64,000 nt of DNA from Mesorhizobium sp. M8A.F.Ca.ET.218.01.1.1 (GCF_004791165.1 NZ_SRUZ01000007.1:372001-436000), one strand, 5' to 3'; positions 8,744 through 18,449 are shown, counted from the first letter of the stretch. The notes: generated by a model from the letters alone, not told the origin. A program made the numbers and translations.

Positions 8744-9751
8744 ATGCGCATTGCTGTTATTTTCGGATTGGCCTTGTTGGCGGGCTCGCTGGCAGGCGCG
8801 GCGCATGCCGACGTCAAGATGAGCGGCACCTTCGTGGCCGACGCTGCGTGTCCCGCGACTCAGGCGATCAAGAACGGCAAGAACCCCGGCAATGTCTCGA
8901 CCGATGCCGGACAGAGCTATCAGCTGCTTGCCGGCAACAAGGACACGCCGACCCACTACCTCATCCAGGTGCCGGGCGCCAATCCCGAGCGCCGCTGGGT
9001 GAAGGTGAGTTGCGGCCACCTTTCGGGCAGCAGCGCGGCGACCGTGCCGGCGGCGCCGGGTGGGCAAGGCAAGCCCGTCGCCTCGGGAAAACCCGAATAT
9101 GTCTTCGCCTTGAGCTGGCAGCCGGCCTTCTGCGAGACCAAGTCGAACAAGACCGAATGCAAGGCGCAAAATCCTGGCGAATTCGATGCCACCAATTTCA
9201 CGCTGCACGGTCTGTGGCCGCAGCCGAACGGCAATTTCTATTGCCAGGCTTCGGCCAGCGACAAGGCCAATGACAATCCGGCCCACTGGCAGGACCTGCC
9301 GCCGGTCAACCTCGATGCCGATACCCGCGCGGAGCTCGACAAGGTGATGCCGGGCACCGCCTCGAAGCTGGAACGGCATGAATGGATCAAGCACGGCACC
9401 TGCTACGGCAAAAGCCAGCAGGAGTATTTTTCCGACGCCCTCCATTTGATGCGCGAGGTCAACAGCTCGCCCGTGCGCGACCTCTTCGCCAGCAATATCG
9501 GTGGCAAGCTGACGGCGGACCAGATTCGCGGTGCCTTCGACCAGGCCTTCGGCGCGGGAGCAGGCGACAGGGTGCGGGTGTCCTGCGTCATCGATCCGTC
9601 GAACGGCCGGCGGCTGATCGGCGAACTGACGCTCGGCCTTGCCGGCCCGATCGGCCCGAACAGCTCGCTCAAGGACCTGCTGCTGGCCTCGGTGCCGACC
9701 AACAAGGCCGGTTGCCCGACCGGCACGGTCGACGCGATCGGGTTCCAGTAA
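8744..9751 (+). CDS. Secreted ribonuclease T2 family protein
   Basis: A 335-residue exported RNase. A signal peptide (about residues 1-22, ending AHA) precedes a roughly 95-residue N-terminal region, then the T2 domain. Both active-site boxes are present: CAS I FTLHGLWPQ with His155 and CAS II RHEWIKHGTC with His212, Glu213, Lys216 and His217. T2 enzymes cut RNA without strong base preference via a 2',3'-cyclic phosphate and usually act in the periplasm or outside the cell. The ATG at 8744 follows GGGGA and begins the signal peptide; longer in-frame starts lack one. The gene is divergent from the hydrolase. Confidence 0.92.
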   Translation: MRIAVIFGLALLAGSLAGAAHADVKMSGTFVADAACPATQAIKNGKNPGNVSTDAGQSYQLLAGNKDTPTHYLIQVPGANPERRWVKVSCGHLSGSSAATVPAAPGGQGKPVASGKPEYVFALSWQPAFCETKSNKTECKAQNPGEFDATNFTLHGLWPQPNGNFYCQASASDKANDNPAHWQDLPPVNLDADTRAELDKVMPGTASKLERHEWIKHGTCYGKSQQEYFSDALHLMREVNSSPVRDLFASNIGGKLTADQIRGAFDQAFGAGAGDRVRVSCVIDPSNGRRLIGELTLGLAGPIGPNSSLKDLLLASVPTNKAGCPTGTVDAIGFQ

Positions 9752-9800
9752 GTGCGGGATCGCCGTTTCCGGCAAGCCGGCGCGGCCGTCGCGGATAGGG

Positions 9801-11087
9801 CTAAACCTGGGCTGACCTGGTCCAGGCGATGGCGGCGTCGGCCTCATGCCCGCCGGGTTCACCGACGACTCGGTCGCGTCCGGTCGATTTCGCCTTGTAA
9901 AGGCGCTGGTCGGCGAGTGCGAACAGGTCGGCCAGGCACTGCGTCGTTTCGCTGACGCTGGAAACGCCCGCGCTGACGGTCAGTTCGAACCGGCTGGTGG
10001 CGGCCGATGCCTTGAGCGCGGTGCGGACGCTTTCGCCAAACAGCCTGGCGACGGAATGCGGACGCGAACTGAGGATGGCGAATTCCTCGCCGCCGATCCG
10101 GAACACCTGGTCCTCGGCGCCCGCCGCCTCGCAAAGTACGGTTGCGACCGCCTTCAGCGCCTTGTCACCTTCGGCATGGCCGAAACGGTCGTTGATCGAC
10201 TTGAAGTGGTCGACGTCGACGATGAGCAGGCTGAGTGGCCTCGCCGTGCGCAGGCTGGCCTGGACGGAGGCTTCACCGTCGGCGTCGAAGCGTCCGCGGT
10301 GCAACAGGCCGGTCAGGCCGTCGCGGCCGACATGCTCGACCAGCGCTTCGTAGCGTTCGCGATAGGTCAGCGTCTCGAAAATGTCGGTCAGCCCACGCGG
10401 CATCTGGACGTCCCGGACCTCGAACCATTTGAGGTAGGCAACCAGCATGGCGCTGAAAGTCAGTGCCGCCGCCATCTTGGCGAACCAGCCGCCGAAGAAG
10501 ACCGCGATCGGCGCCCCGGCAACAAAATGCAGCGCGGTGAAGAAGCCGGCCTGGTCGAAGGTGAGCACGCAGGCGACCGAAATCAGGATGCGCGCGAACT
10601 GTGCCTTGCGCAGGGTGCGCCCAAGCTTTTCATAGAGCAGAATGATCAGGATGGCGTCGATGACCAGCAGCGTCGTGCCCCACACCATCAGCCAGCCCAT
10701 CTCGTCGATGAAGCCGATGTCGGGGAGCCGGCCGTCCGGCAGCGGCGCGATGGCGTGCAGGCGAAGCAGCAGCACCAGCCCGATCATCAGCGCATTGCCG
10801 AGCAGCAGGCCGTAGATCGGCTGGCGCACGGTGGCGGCGTCTTCCTTCATGTAGAGCAGAAGGAGCATCACGAGCTTGCCGGAAAAGAGCACCGCCGAGC
10901 CTGGCGAGACCATGCCGAACGGCAGGGCGACGTAAAAGACGCTGGCGAGATAAGTCTCCAGGAAATGCATGACGCCGAGCGCGCAGACGAAGACACCGAG
11001 GCCGATGCGCTTGCGGAAGCGGAAAAGCGTCACCATGACGCTGAAGTAGACGACCGCTTCGGCAAGGAGCAGGAAACTATTCAGCAA
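9801..11087 (-). CDS. Membrane-bound diguanylate cyclase (GGDEF)
   Basis: A 428-residue inner-membrane protein. About seven hydrophobic segments fill residues 1-220, and a GGDEF domain (about 250-415) makes c-di-GMP. DVDHFKSINDRFGH holds the metal-binding and substrate residues, and the signature is GGEEF (332-336). The inhibitory RxxD site expected five residues before GGEEF is not conserved: Asp326 is present but the Arg position is Gly323. The start appears to be a TTG at 11087, with no clear Shine-Dalgarno, because the first membrane helix begins there; a later ATG would remove it. The membrane sensor part is not a domain I can name. Confidence 0.88.
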   Translation of the reverse strand: MLNSFLLLAEAVVYFSVMVTLFRFRKRIGLGVFVCALGVMHFLETYLASVFYVALPFGMVSPGSAVLFSGKLVMLLLLYMKEDAATVRQPIYGLLLGNALMIGLVLLLRLHAIAPLPDGRLPDIGFIDEMGWLMVWGTTLLVIDAILIILLYEKLGRTLRKAQFARILISVACVLTFDQAGFFTALHFVAGAPIAVFFGGWFAKMAAALTFSAMLVAYLKWFEVRDVQMPRGLTDIFETLTYRERYEALVEHVGRDGLTGLLHRGRFDADGEASVQASLRTARPLSLLIVDVDHFKSINDRFGHAEGDKALKAVATVLCEAAGAEDQVFRIGGEEFAILSSRPHSVARLFGESVRTALKASAATSRFELTVSAGVSSVSETTQCLADLFALADQRLYKAKSTGRDRVVGEPGGHEADAAIAWTRSAQV

Positions 11088-11347
11088 TGCCGTCGATCCG
11101 ATCTCTCTCGCGCCAGGAATCGGGGCAAGCCGGCGATTCCAACCCGATCCTGTTTTGACGCGGAAGGGTTAACCGGAGATTTCCGTGCGCCATCGACCGG
11201 TTGAAAACTTGGCTGCCGGTGCACACTTGTCCGTGTGGTTGGCCCGATCTGGCAAAAGCGATTGCCGTTCGCCGCCGCATCGCCTACATAGCGGCCAACC
11301 TCCATTCAATTCGGCAAAATCCAGTCAGTTTTTCAGGGAAAGCGCGC

Positions 11348-12997
11348 GTGGCACGCCAGTTCATCTATCACATGTCCGGCCTGTCGAAGGCCTATGGCAC
11401 CAAGAAGGTGCTCGACAACGTTCATCTGTCCTTCTATCCGGACGCCAAGATCGGCATCCTCGGCCCCAACGGTTCGGGTAAGTCGACGATCCTGCGCATC
11501 ATGGCCGGGCTCGACAAGGAGTTTCAGGGCGAGGCCTGGCTGGCCGAGGGCGCGACCGTGGGCTACCTGGCACAGGAGCCGCAGCTCGACAACAGCAAGA
11601 CCGTGATGGAAAACGTCATGGACGGCGTTGCCAGGAAGACCGCCATCATCGAGCGCTACAACGAGCTGATGATGAACTATTCCGACGAGACGGCGGATGA
11701 GTCCGCCAAGCTCCAGGACGAGATGGACCGGCTCAACCTGTGGGATCTCGAGCAGCAGGTCGAGATGGCGATGGACGCGCTGCAGTGCCCGCCGGCCGAT
11801 TCTGAAGTGACCAACCTGTCGGGCGGTGAGCGTCGCCGCGTCGCGCTGTGCAGGCTGCTGCTGCAACAGCCGGATCTGCTGTTGCTCGACGAACCGACCA
11901 ACCATCTCGACGCGGAGACCACCGCCTGGCTGGAAAAGCACCTGCGCGACTATCCGGGCTCGGTGCTGATCATCACCCACGACCGCTACTTCCTCGACAA
12001 CGTCACAGGCTGGATCCTCGAGCTCGACCGTGGCCGCGGCATTCCCTACGAGGGCAACTACACCAGATATCTCGACGCCAAGGCCAAGCGCCTGATCCAG
12101 GAAGGCCGCGAGGACGATGCCCGCCAGAAGTCGATCTGGCGCGAGCGCGAGTGGATCCAGTCGTCGCCCAAAGCACGCCAGACCAAGTCCAAGGCGCGTA
12201 TCAAGGCCTATGAGGAACTGGTCGAGCAGTCGCAGAACCGCAAGCCGACCGACACGCAGATCGTCATCCCGTCGAGCGAGCGCCTCGGCAACGTCGTCAT
12301 CGAGGTCGAAGGCCTCAACAAAGGCTTTGGCGACGAGCTCCTGATCGAGAACCTGTCGTTCAGGCTGCCACCGGGCGGCATCGTCGGCGTCATCGGCCCG
12401 AACGGCGCCGGCAAGACGACGCTGTTCAAGACCTTCACCGGCCAGGAGAAGCCGGACGCGGGCACAGTGCGCATCGGCGAGACGGTCAAGCTCGGTTATG
12501 TCGACCAGAGCCGCGACGCACTCGATGCGAACAAGACGGTGTGGGAAGAGATCTCAGGCGGCGCCGAGGTCATCAAGCTCGGCAAGCACGAAATCAACAG
12601 CCGCGCTTACTGCTCGTCCTTCAACTTCCGTGGCGGCGACCAACAGCAGAAGGTCGGCAATCTCTCGGGCGGTCAGCGCAACCGCGTGCACCTCGCCAAG
12701 ATGCTGAAGGGCGGCGGCAATGTGCTGCTGCTCGACGAACCGACCAACGACCTCGACACCGAAACGCTGGGCGCGCTAGAAGACGCGCTGGAAGCCTATG
12801 CAGGCTGCGCGGTCATCATCAGCCACGATCGCATGTTCCTCGACCGCATGGCCACCCACATGCTCGCCTTCGAGGGCGACGCGCATGTCGAATGGTTCGA
12901 GGGCAATTTCGAGGAATACGAGAAGGACAAGCTGCGCCGCCTGGGCGCGGAAGCAGCGGCCCCGCACCGCATGACGCACAAGCGGCTGACGCGGTAA
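11348..12997 (+). CDS. ettA: Energy-dependent translational throttle protein EttA (ABC-F)
   Basis: A cytoplasmic ABC-F protein of 549 residues that binds the ribosomal E site and gates early elongation according to ATP/ADP. Two ABC domains are visible: the first with GPNGSGKST, LSGGERRRVALCRLLL and LLLDEPTNHLDAE, the second with GPNGAGKTT, LSGGQRNRVHLAK and LLLDEPTNDLDTE. The charged P-site linker between them (RQTKSKARIKAYEEL) and the arm motif suit EttA rather than Uup. I chose the GTG at 11348 after AGGGA, giving ARQFIYHMSGLSKAYG, which aligns with E. coli EttA from memory. The upstream in-frame sequence is poor coding. Confidence 0.95.
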   Translation: MARQFIYHMSGLSKAYGTKKVLDNVHLSFYPDAKIGILGPNGSGKSTILRIMAGLDKEFQGEAWLAEGATVGYLAQEPQLDNSKTVMENVMDGVARKTAIIERYNELMMNYSDETADESAKLQDEMDRLNLWDLEQQVEMAMDALQCPPADSEVTNLSGGERRRVALCRLLLQQPDLLLLDEPTNHLDAETTAWLEKHLRDYPGSVLIITHDRYFLDNVTGWILELDRGRGIPYEGNYTRYLDAKAKRLIQEGREDDARQKSIWREREWIQSSPKARQTKSKARIKAYEELVEQSQNRKPTDTQIVIPSSERLGNVVIEVEGLNKGFGDELLIENLSFRLPPGGIVGVIGPNGAGKTTLFKTFTGQEKPDAGTVRIGETVKLGYVDQSRDALDANKTVWEEISGGAEVIKLGKHEINSRAYCSSFNFRGGDQQQKVGNLSGGQRNRVHLAKMLKGGGNVLLLDEPTNDLDTETLGALEDALEAYAGCAVIISHDRMFLDRMATHMLAFEGDAHVEWFEGNFEEYEKDKLRRLGAEAAAPHRMTHKRLTR

Positions 12998-13044
12998 GGG
13001 GTTGATTGGGCGGCGAATTTCTCTGGGATACGAGGAGAGCTCAA

Positions 13045-13815
13045 ATGGCTGATTGGTCCGCCGCCCAATATCTGAAATTCGAGGACGAACGCACACGGCC
13101 GGCGCGTGACCTCGTAGCACAGGTGCCGGTCGACTTTCCGCGCCGGGTCGTCGACATCGGCTGCGGGCCGGGCAATTCGACCGAACTTCTGGTCGAGCGC
13201 TGGCCGGATGCGCAAGTGAGCGGCTTCGACACCTCGCCCGACATGATCGAAAAGGCGAGGGCGCGCCTGCCCAATGTCAGCTTCGACCTCGCCGATGCGG
13301 CGACATGGCAGCCGGCCGCGCCGGTCAACGTCATTTTCGCCAACGCCGTCTTCCAGTGGCTGCCGGAACATCCGGCGGTGTTCCAGCGCCTGATGGGTTT
13401 TCTGGCGCCCGGTGGCGCGCTGGCGATCCAGATGCCCGACAATATGGGCGAGGATTCGCACCGCCTGATGCGGGAAACCGCCGCGGAAGCGCCTTTCGCG
13501 GCAAAGATACAGGGAGCGGCGCGTGCGCCGCTGCCGCCGGTATCGTTCTACTATGACCTCTTGTCGCCGCTCTCCGCTCGGCTCGACATCTGGCACACCA
13601 TCTACAACCATCCGCTGGCCGACGCCGAGGCGATCGTCGAGTGGGTCAAGGCCACCGGGCTGAAGCCGTTCCTCGATCCGCTGGAAGCGGACGAACGCAA
13701 GCTGTTCCTCGACAGCTACACGGCCAGGATCGCCAAGGCCTATCCGAAGACCGCCGATGGCAAGGTGCTGCTGCGGTTCCCCCGCATTTTCATTGTCGCC
13801 AAACGGGCTGGATAG
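13045..13815 (+). CDS. tam: Trans-aconitate 2-methyltransferase
   Basis: A 256-residue SAM-dependent methyltransferase. Motif I is VVDIGCGPGNSTELL, and the Tam-specific pieces ANAVFQWLPEH, AIQMPDNMGEDSH, DIWHTIYNHPL and WVKATGLKPFL match E. coli Tam closely from memory. It methylates trans-aconitate, a side product that inhibits aconitase. The ATG at 13045 follows GAGGAG. It lies 47 bp after ettA and may share its transcript. Confidence 0.92.
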   Translation: MADWSAAQYLKFEDERTRPARDLVAQVPVDFPRRVVDIGCGPGNSTELLVERWPDAQVSGFDTSPDMIEKARARLPNVSFDLADAATWQPAAPVNVIFANAVFQWLPEHPAVFQRLMGFLAPGGALAIQMPDNMGEDSHRLMRETAAEAPFAAKIQGAARAPLPPVSFYYDLLSPLSARLDIWHTIYNHPLADAEAIVEWVKATGLKPFLDPLEADERKLFLDSYTARIAKAYPKTADGKVLLRFPRIFIVAKRAG

Positions 13816-13830
13816 GCTCGCGTAAATCTT

Positions 13831-13854
13831 GCAGACCGTCCGAGAACTCTTCTA
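13831..13854 (+). repeat. Possible terminal repeat of the accessory island
   Basis: GCAGACCGTCCGAGAACTCT resembles the arm GCAGTCCGTCTGAAAACCCT at 17167-17186 with a handful of mostly transitional differences. Both lie at the edges of the 13.8-17.2 kb accessory segment, in orientations expected of mobile-element ends. Nothing else is recognised in 13816-13993. Confidence 0.4.
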
Positions 13855-13993
13855 GCGATAGAGGGTAGCTCGATTCCGGCGTGAACGGCAGCTTCGGGCG
13901 CGATTTCGTAGTTTTCCGCTTCCTGAGCGTGTGAGCGGCGTTCCCAAGGCGCAACGATGTCTGTTTGGGCCAGAACACCGCAAACGAGCCACC

Positions 13994-15451
13994 CTATGCC
14001 TGTAGGGCCGCGATCAGGCCGGGAACGCCAATGAGCGTGATGGCTCTTTTGATGTTGTAGGCGAGCGCGGTCAGGCTGAACTCGCCGCGGACGTTGTCGA
14101 GTCGCCGCATCAGGAACGTACCCTGACCCATCCACTGTTTGATCGTGCCGAACGGATGCTCGACGCTTTCGCGCCGCCGGTCGAGAATGTCGGGCCGGTC
14201 AGCTAGCCGCGCCGCCATGCGGTCGAGCACCGCCTCGTTCTCAAGGCGAGAAACGCGGCGGAAGCTTTTGGTGCAGCGCTCGCGCAGGTGGCACGCCTTG
14301 CAAGCATCGCGGTTGACGTAGTCGATCTTCACATTGTCGCGCGATTTACCAAAATGACGCGGCGAAAGCACATGCTCGCCCGGGCAGAGATAAACGTCCT
14401 TTTCCAGATCGTAGCGGAAGTCCTCCTTGGAAAAGAAGCCTTGAGCGACGGCAGGACCGCGGATCGGCTTGGGCACATAAGCGGTGATGCCCGCCTTCTC
14501 GCAGACCTCGATATCCTCGATCTTGAAGTAGCCCCGATACGCAACTGCCTCGATGCGCTCGACCTCCAGCGTCTCCATCGCCGCTTAGACCGCCGGCGCC
14601 AGAAGCCCATATCGAGCACCTGGTTGCACACCTCCTGTTCGGCGATCAGCTTGTGCTTCACGTCCACGGCCAGTTGCACGTTGTAGCCGACGCCGACCTT
14701 CGTCATGCGTGCCATGGCGCGGGCATCGCGATCGGTCAGCGAGATCTGGTCCTCGCCGGTGCGATCCAACTCGTCCAGCATCGCCTTGTGGCGATCCCGC
14801 TTGCCCTTTATCGCCGCGATCTTCTCCGCAAGGCCGCCGCCATGACCGCCGGGGCCAGTGCCGCTACCGACCTTGTCCTCATCGGCATCGCTTTCGTCGA
14901 GCCGCTTCATGCAATCGGCCAGCTTCTCATCCGCTTCACGGATGAACTTCGAGAGCGACCCGCGTGTGAAGTTGCGATCCTTGTTGTTCACCGCCTTGAT
15001 GCGCGTGCCATCGACGGCCAGCAGCTCTCGGCCGAACAAGTCGAGTTGCCGACACAGGATGACGAACTCGCGAAACACCTGCCGAAACGCGGAGCGGTTC
15101 ACCCGGCGGAAGGCGGCGATCGTGCGGAAATCCGGCTTCAGGTGCCGCAGAAGCCAGATCACCTCTAGGTTGCGATGAGCCTCAGCTTCCAGCCGTCGGC
15201 TCGACCGGACGCGGTTGATATACCCGTAAACGTACAGCTTAAGCAGATCGGCAGGATCGAAACCCGGAGCGACCCGTCTCCTTCGCCGTCACCCGCTCGA
15301 AGCCAGCAGCGGCAAGATCAAGGCCATCAACGAAGGCCTCAATGAAGCGAACCGCATTATCCGGCCCGACATATTCGTCTACTGATTCAGGCACAAGGAG
15401 TAGTTGTGAGCGGTCTGTTCCTGATAGACGTCCCATGGGAAAATATATCAT
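13994..15451 (-). pseudogene. Decayed IS1182-like transposase
   Basis: Three pieces in different frames make one transposase. The N-terminal piece begins MGRLSGTDRSQLLLVPESV. One extra base near 15283 shifts the frame, after which DPADLLKLYVYGY, LKPDFRTIAAFRR and AVDGTRIKAVNNKDRNF follow. A one-base loss near 14610, just after VCNQVLDMG, and a TAA about six codons later (14585-14587) precede the last piece, METLEVERIEAVAYRGYFKI to RRRESVEHPFGTIKQWMG. The order and motifs fit the IS1182 group of DDE transposases. With two frameshifts and a nonsense codon it should be inactive. Confidence 0.88.
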
Positions 15452-15516
15452 GGCAGGCTAGCGTAAGGAATCTCCGCTGGTACGGCGGGCTCGATCCTTT
15501 CATCAGAAATATAGAA

Positions 15517-15548
15517 TGCCCGCATCCAGATCGACTGAGATGCGGGCA
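15517..15548 (-). terminator. Hairpin downstream of the oxidoreductase gene
   Basis: Arms TGCCCGCATC and GATGCGGGCA surround a 12-base loop. On the minus strand, a T-rich but broken stretch follows. It lies 41 bp after the stop of the 15590-16201 gene. Confidence 0.5.
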
Positions 15549-15589
15549 ATCCGTACAGCGCAGCGAACGCTGATTTCGGCGTCCGAAGT

Positions 15590-16201
15590 TCAGGCGGCGG
15601 CGGCAGTCGCCCTGCCTTCGTCGCGCATCACGAAGCCAATCCGATCACCATGGCCGAGACCATAGCCGAGCTGGATCATCAGCTCCGCCATCGGCTCCAG
15701 ATACCGGGCGTTTGAGAGCGGACCAGAAAAGATCGTTGTGAACCCCATCGCCCCCGCGAGACCAGCGACGGTTTGCGCGGCGGCCTCGTGATCGCTCGCA
15801 ATGAACACCGGAACTTCGACGCGGTTGCCGGCAGCGCGCTGAGCAAGAAGAGCGGCGAAGACCGTATTAAACGCTTTCACGACATGGGCGCCAGGCAAGC
15901 GCAGCGCGATTTCCTCGGCGGCCGAGCTCGTATGGCCGACCGTCAGGCTCATGTAGTCGGTCGCGAGCGGGTTGGTGATATCCACCACGACCTTGCCGCT
16001 AAGCGCCGCGACGACGGCTCTGTCTTCGCGGAGTGCCAGCGCCTGTTCATACTTCGTCGCGAGGATCACAACGTCCGCGCTCTGTAGAGCCGCCACAGGG
16101 TTCGTCTTGCTGTCGAAGCTCTGGACCTGATGCTCTGCCGCCTGCGCGAGAAGCGCAAGGGGGGTACCCATGTTACCCTTGCCAAGAATTACGATTTTCA
16201 T
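15590..16201 (-). CDS. NADPH-dependent F420-reductase-like oxidoreductase
   Basis: A 203-residue Rossmann protein of the NADP oxidoreductase/F420-dependent family. The dinucleotide motif is KIVILGKGNMGTPLALLA; later motifs are DVVILATKYEQ, GKVVVDITNPL and HVVKAFNTVFA. The family reduces F420 or flavin-type substrates; most rhizobial members have no proven partner. The ATG at 16201 has GGAGA 8 bp upstream; an earlier in-frame start is less likely. It is divergent from an AraC regulator 82 bp away, which probably controls it. It lies inside the accessory island beside the dead transposase. Confidence 0.85.
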   Translation of the reverse strand: MKIVILGKGNMGTPLALLAQAAEHQVQSFDSKTNPVAALQSADVVILATKYEQALALREDRAVVAALSGKVVVDITNPLATDYMSLTVGHTSSAAEEIALRLPGAHVVKAFNTVFAALLAQRAAGNRVEVPVFIASDHEAAAQTVAGLAGAMGFTTIFSGPLSNARYLEPMAELMIQLGYGLGHGDRIGFVMRDEGRATAAAA

Positions 16202-16283
16202 CAACGCATCTCCGTCGTTTCTGTCGATGGAGAGAGCGTAGACGGCCACAGTATGGTAGTCTCGCCCATAGGTGTCAAAAAAT

Positions 16284-17057
16284 ATGGCCAAACAGACAAC
16301 TCGTAACCCAATCGTCGATCCGGACGCATCGTTACGCCCTGTGTTCGTTCTCTCCGATCGGCACGACCGGGTAAATGTACCGTGGCACTCCCACCGGCGC
16401 GTTCAGCTCATTCATGTCAGCACTGGCGTTCTGACGGTCAGAACGCGAACGGCGCGCTTCGTCATACCGCCACAGCGCGCCGTATGGATGGGTGGCGGGA
16501 TCGAACACCGGATCGAGGCCCGATCTCCTTTCTGGCTAACCACCTGCTACGTCGAACCGGAACGTGTGAACATCCCGATCATGCCTCGCGTTGTCGCGGT
16601 GGATCGGCTCGCGGACGAACTTCTGATTGCCGCGTCGAAGTTTGGCGATTCCTATCCAGAGGACGGACCGGAAGCGCGGCTCATGTCCGTCCTTCTCGAT
16701 CGTCTGCAGGGTCTGCGGCCATCGGATATAGCGCTTCCCGAACCTGTCGATGAACGGTTGCACCGCATTACCGACCGCCTCCTTCTCGATCCAGCCTGTA
16801 ATCGCCCACTCTCGATCTTGGCTGCCGAAGCTGCGCTGACTGAGCGCACGGCCGCGCGCTGGTTTCTTCGCGACACGGGAATGACTTTTGGTCGATGGCG
16901 GCAACAAATGCGGCTTCAGCACGCACTCGAACATTTGGCGGTCGGTGAGAGCGTCACTCAAGCCGCCTTAGCCGTCGGCTATGCGGACGTTTCCTCGTTC
17001 ATCGTGGCCTTCAGGAATCTTTTCGGCCAGACACCAGCGCGTATTCTCGATCCCTGA
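16284..17057 (+). CDS. AraC-family transcriptional regulator
   Basis: A 257-residue regulator. An N-terminal cupin-like sensor (HSHRRVQLIHVSTGVLTV, then PPQRAVWMGGGIEHRIE) precedes a C-terminal double helix-turn-helix (about residues 170-255). The second HTH carries the family signature in VGYADVSSFIVAFRNLFGQT followed by PARIL. The ATG at 16284 is preceded by AGGTG; a GTG 12 bp upstream overlaps that site. Its divergent position suggests control of the oxidoreductase. Codon use looks less GC-rich than the flanking housekeeping genes, in keeping with transfer. Confidence 0.88.
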   Translation: MAKQTTRNPIVDPDASLRPVFVLSDRHDRVNVPWHSHRRVQLIHVSTGVLTVRTRTARFVIPPQRAVWMGGGIEHRIEARSPFWLTTCYVEPERVNIPIMPRVVAVDRLADELLIAASKFGDSYPEDGPEARLMSVLLDRLQGLRPSDIALPEPVDERLHRITDRLLLDPACNRPLSILAAEAALTERTAARWFLRDTGMTFGRWRQQMRLQHALEHLAVGESVTQAALAVGYADVSSFIVAFRNLFGQTPARILDP

Positions 17058-17164
17058 CGATCTCGCCCCCGGGAATGTCGATAGCGTCATATCTCTAACG
17101 CGGTCCAACGCGATACATCCCATCTCTACAATTGAGCATATCGCGTGAATCAGTCGCGAAACTT

Positions 17165-17225
17165 AGGCAGTCCGTCTGAAAACCCTTATCAGGAACCGCT
17201 CCGAGGGTTTTCAGACGGACTGCCT
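17165..17225. repeat. Perfect 22-bp inverted repeat
   Basis: The 22-bp arm at 17165-17186 (AGGCAGTCCGTCTGAAAACC plus CT) and its exact complement at 17204-17225 flank a 17-base centre. No T run follows, so it is a poor terminator. It resembles two transposon ends joined face to face and partly matches 13831-13854. Confidence 0.85.
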
Positions 17226-17327
17226 GGTTTAATCCGGCGTAAACCGGCCTGATGAGAAAAGTGTTGCGCCGAAGCGTTTCGGCGCCCACATGAAGCCGCA
17301 TCGCTCGCGGATGGGACGGACTGAAAC

Positions 17328-18449
17328 ATGCATCGCGTCATCATCAGCGGCATCGGCGCCGAAATCCCCAAGCCTGTCATCACGAATGAGGAACTGGTCG
17401 CCAGTTTCAACGCCTGGGTCGACACGGAGAACGCGCGGCGCCAGGCTGCCGGCGAGACGCTGCTGCAGAAATCGGATGCCGACTTCATCGTCCATGCCTC
17501 GGGCGTGCGCGCCCGCCACGTGATCGAACGGGAGGGCATTCTGGACCCGACCCGCATGGCGCCGCGCATTCCGGCGCGCCCGGACGACGCGCTCTCGCTG
17601 CAGGCGGAATTCGGCGTCGCTTCGGCGGGGAAGGCGATCGAGCACGCCGGCATCGAGGCGTCGGACATCGATCTGGTGATCTGCTCGTCCTCGCATCAGC
17701 AGAGGCCATATCCGGCGATCGCCATCGAGATGCAGGAGGCGCTGGGCACGCGGGGTGCCGGCTTCGATATGGGGCTTGGCTGTTCGTCCGCGGCGGCGGC
17801 GCTGCACATGGCGGTCAATCTGGTGCGCTCGGGCGCCCACAAGCGCATCCTGGTGACCACGCCCGAGATCATCACCGGCCATCTCAATTTCCGCGACCGG
17901 CAGACGCACTTCATCTTTGGGGACGCTTCGGTGTCGATGGTGGTGGAGGGGCTCACCCAGGGCGAGAGGCGGCCGGGTCGATTCGAGGTGCTGGACACGC
18001 GCCTCTGGACGCAGATGTCGAACAACATCCGCACCAATCTCGGCTATCACACCCGCACTGCCCAGGATGATCCCTACATGATCGACCTGGAGGGCAATCT
18101 CATCAAGCAGGTCGGCAACAAGGTGTTCAAGGAAGTCACCGTCGCCGGGCACAAATTCATCGTCGAATTCCTCGCCGAACACGGGCTGACGCCGGAGGCG
18201 ATCAGGCGCTTCTGGCTGCACCAGGCCAATGCGCGCATGAATGCGATGATCCTGAAACTGGCATTCGGCCACGATGTTGGCCATGACCGCGCACCCATGG
18301 TGCTGGAGCGGCTCGGCAACACGGCGGGCGCCGGCGCCATCATCGCGCTGTCGGAGAACCATGCCGACATGAAACCAGGGGATTTCGGCCTGATCTGCGC
18401 GTTCGGGGCGGGATATTCGATCGGCGGCGCGCTTTTGCGCATGCTCTGA
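17328..18449 (+). CDS. Beta-ketoacyl-ACP synthase III-like protein (PA3286 type)
   Basis: A 373-residue thiolase-fold synthase, longer than standard FabH. The active-site cysteine is Cys152 in MGLGCSSAAAALH; the histidine is in FWLHQANARMNAM and the asparagine in RLGNTAGAGAII, giving the C-H-N triad of KAS III enzymes. An insert near the N-terminus (residues 25-85, with ASGVRARHVIE and GILDPTRM) matches, from memory, the Pseudomonas PA3286 group that condenses medium-chain acyl-CoA with malonyl-ACP. Substrate choice here is inferred. The ATG at 17328 follows GGGACGGA. It converges on a methyltransferase-like membrane gene 20 bp downstream. Confidence 0.88.
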   Translation: MHRVIISGIGAEIPKPVITNEELVASFNAWVDTENARRQAAGETLLQKSDADFIVHASGVRARHVIEREGILDPTRMAPRIPARPDDALSLQAEFGVASAGKAIEHAGIEASDIDLVICSSSHQQRPYPAIAIEMQEALGTRGAGFDMGLGCSSAAAALHMAVNLVRSGAHKRILVTTPEIITGHLNFRDRQTHFIFGDASVSMVVEGLTQGERRPGRFEVLDTRLWTQMSNNIRTNLGYHTRTAQDDPYMIDLEGNLIKQVGNKVFKEVTVAGHKFIVEFLAEHGLTPEAIRRFWLHQANARMNAMILKLAFGHDVGHDRAPMVLERLGNTAGAGAIIALSENHADMKPGDFGLICAFGAGYSIGGALLRML

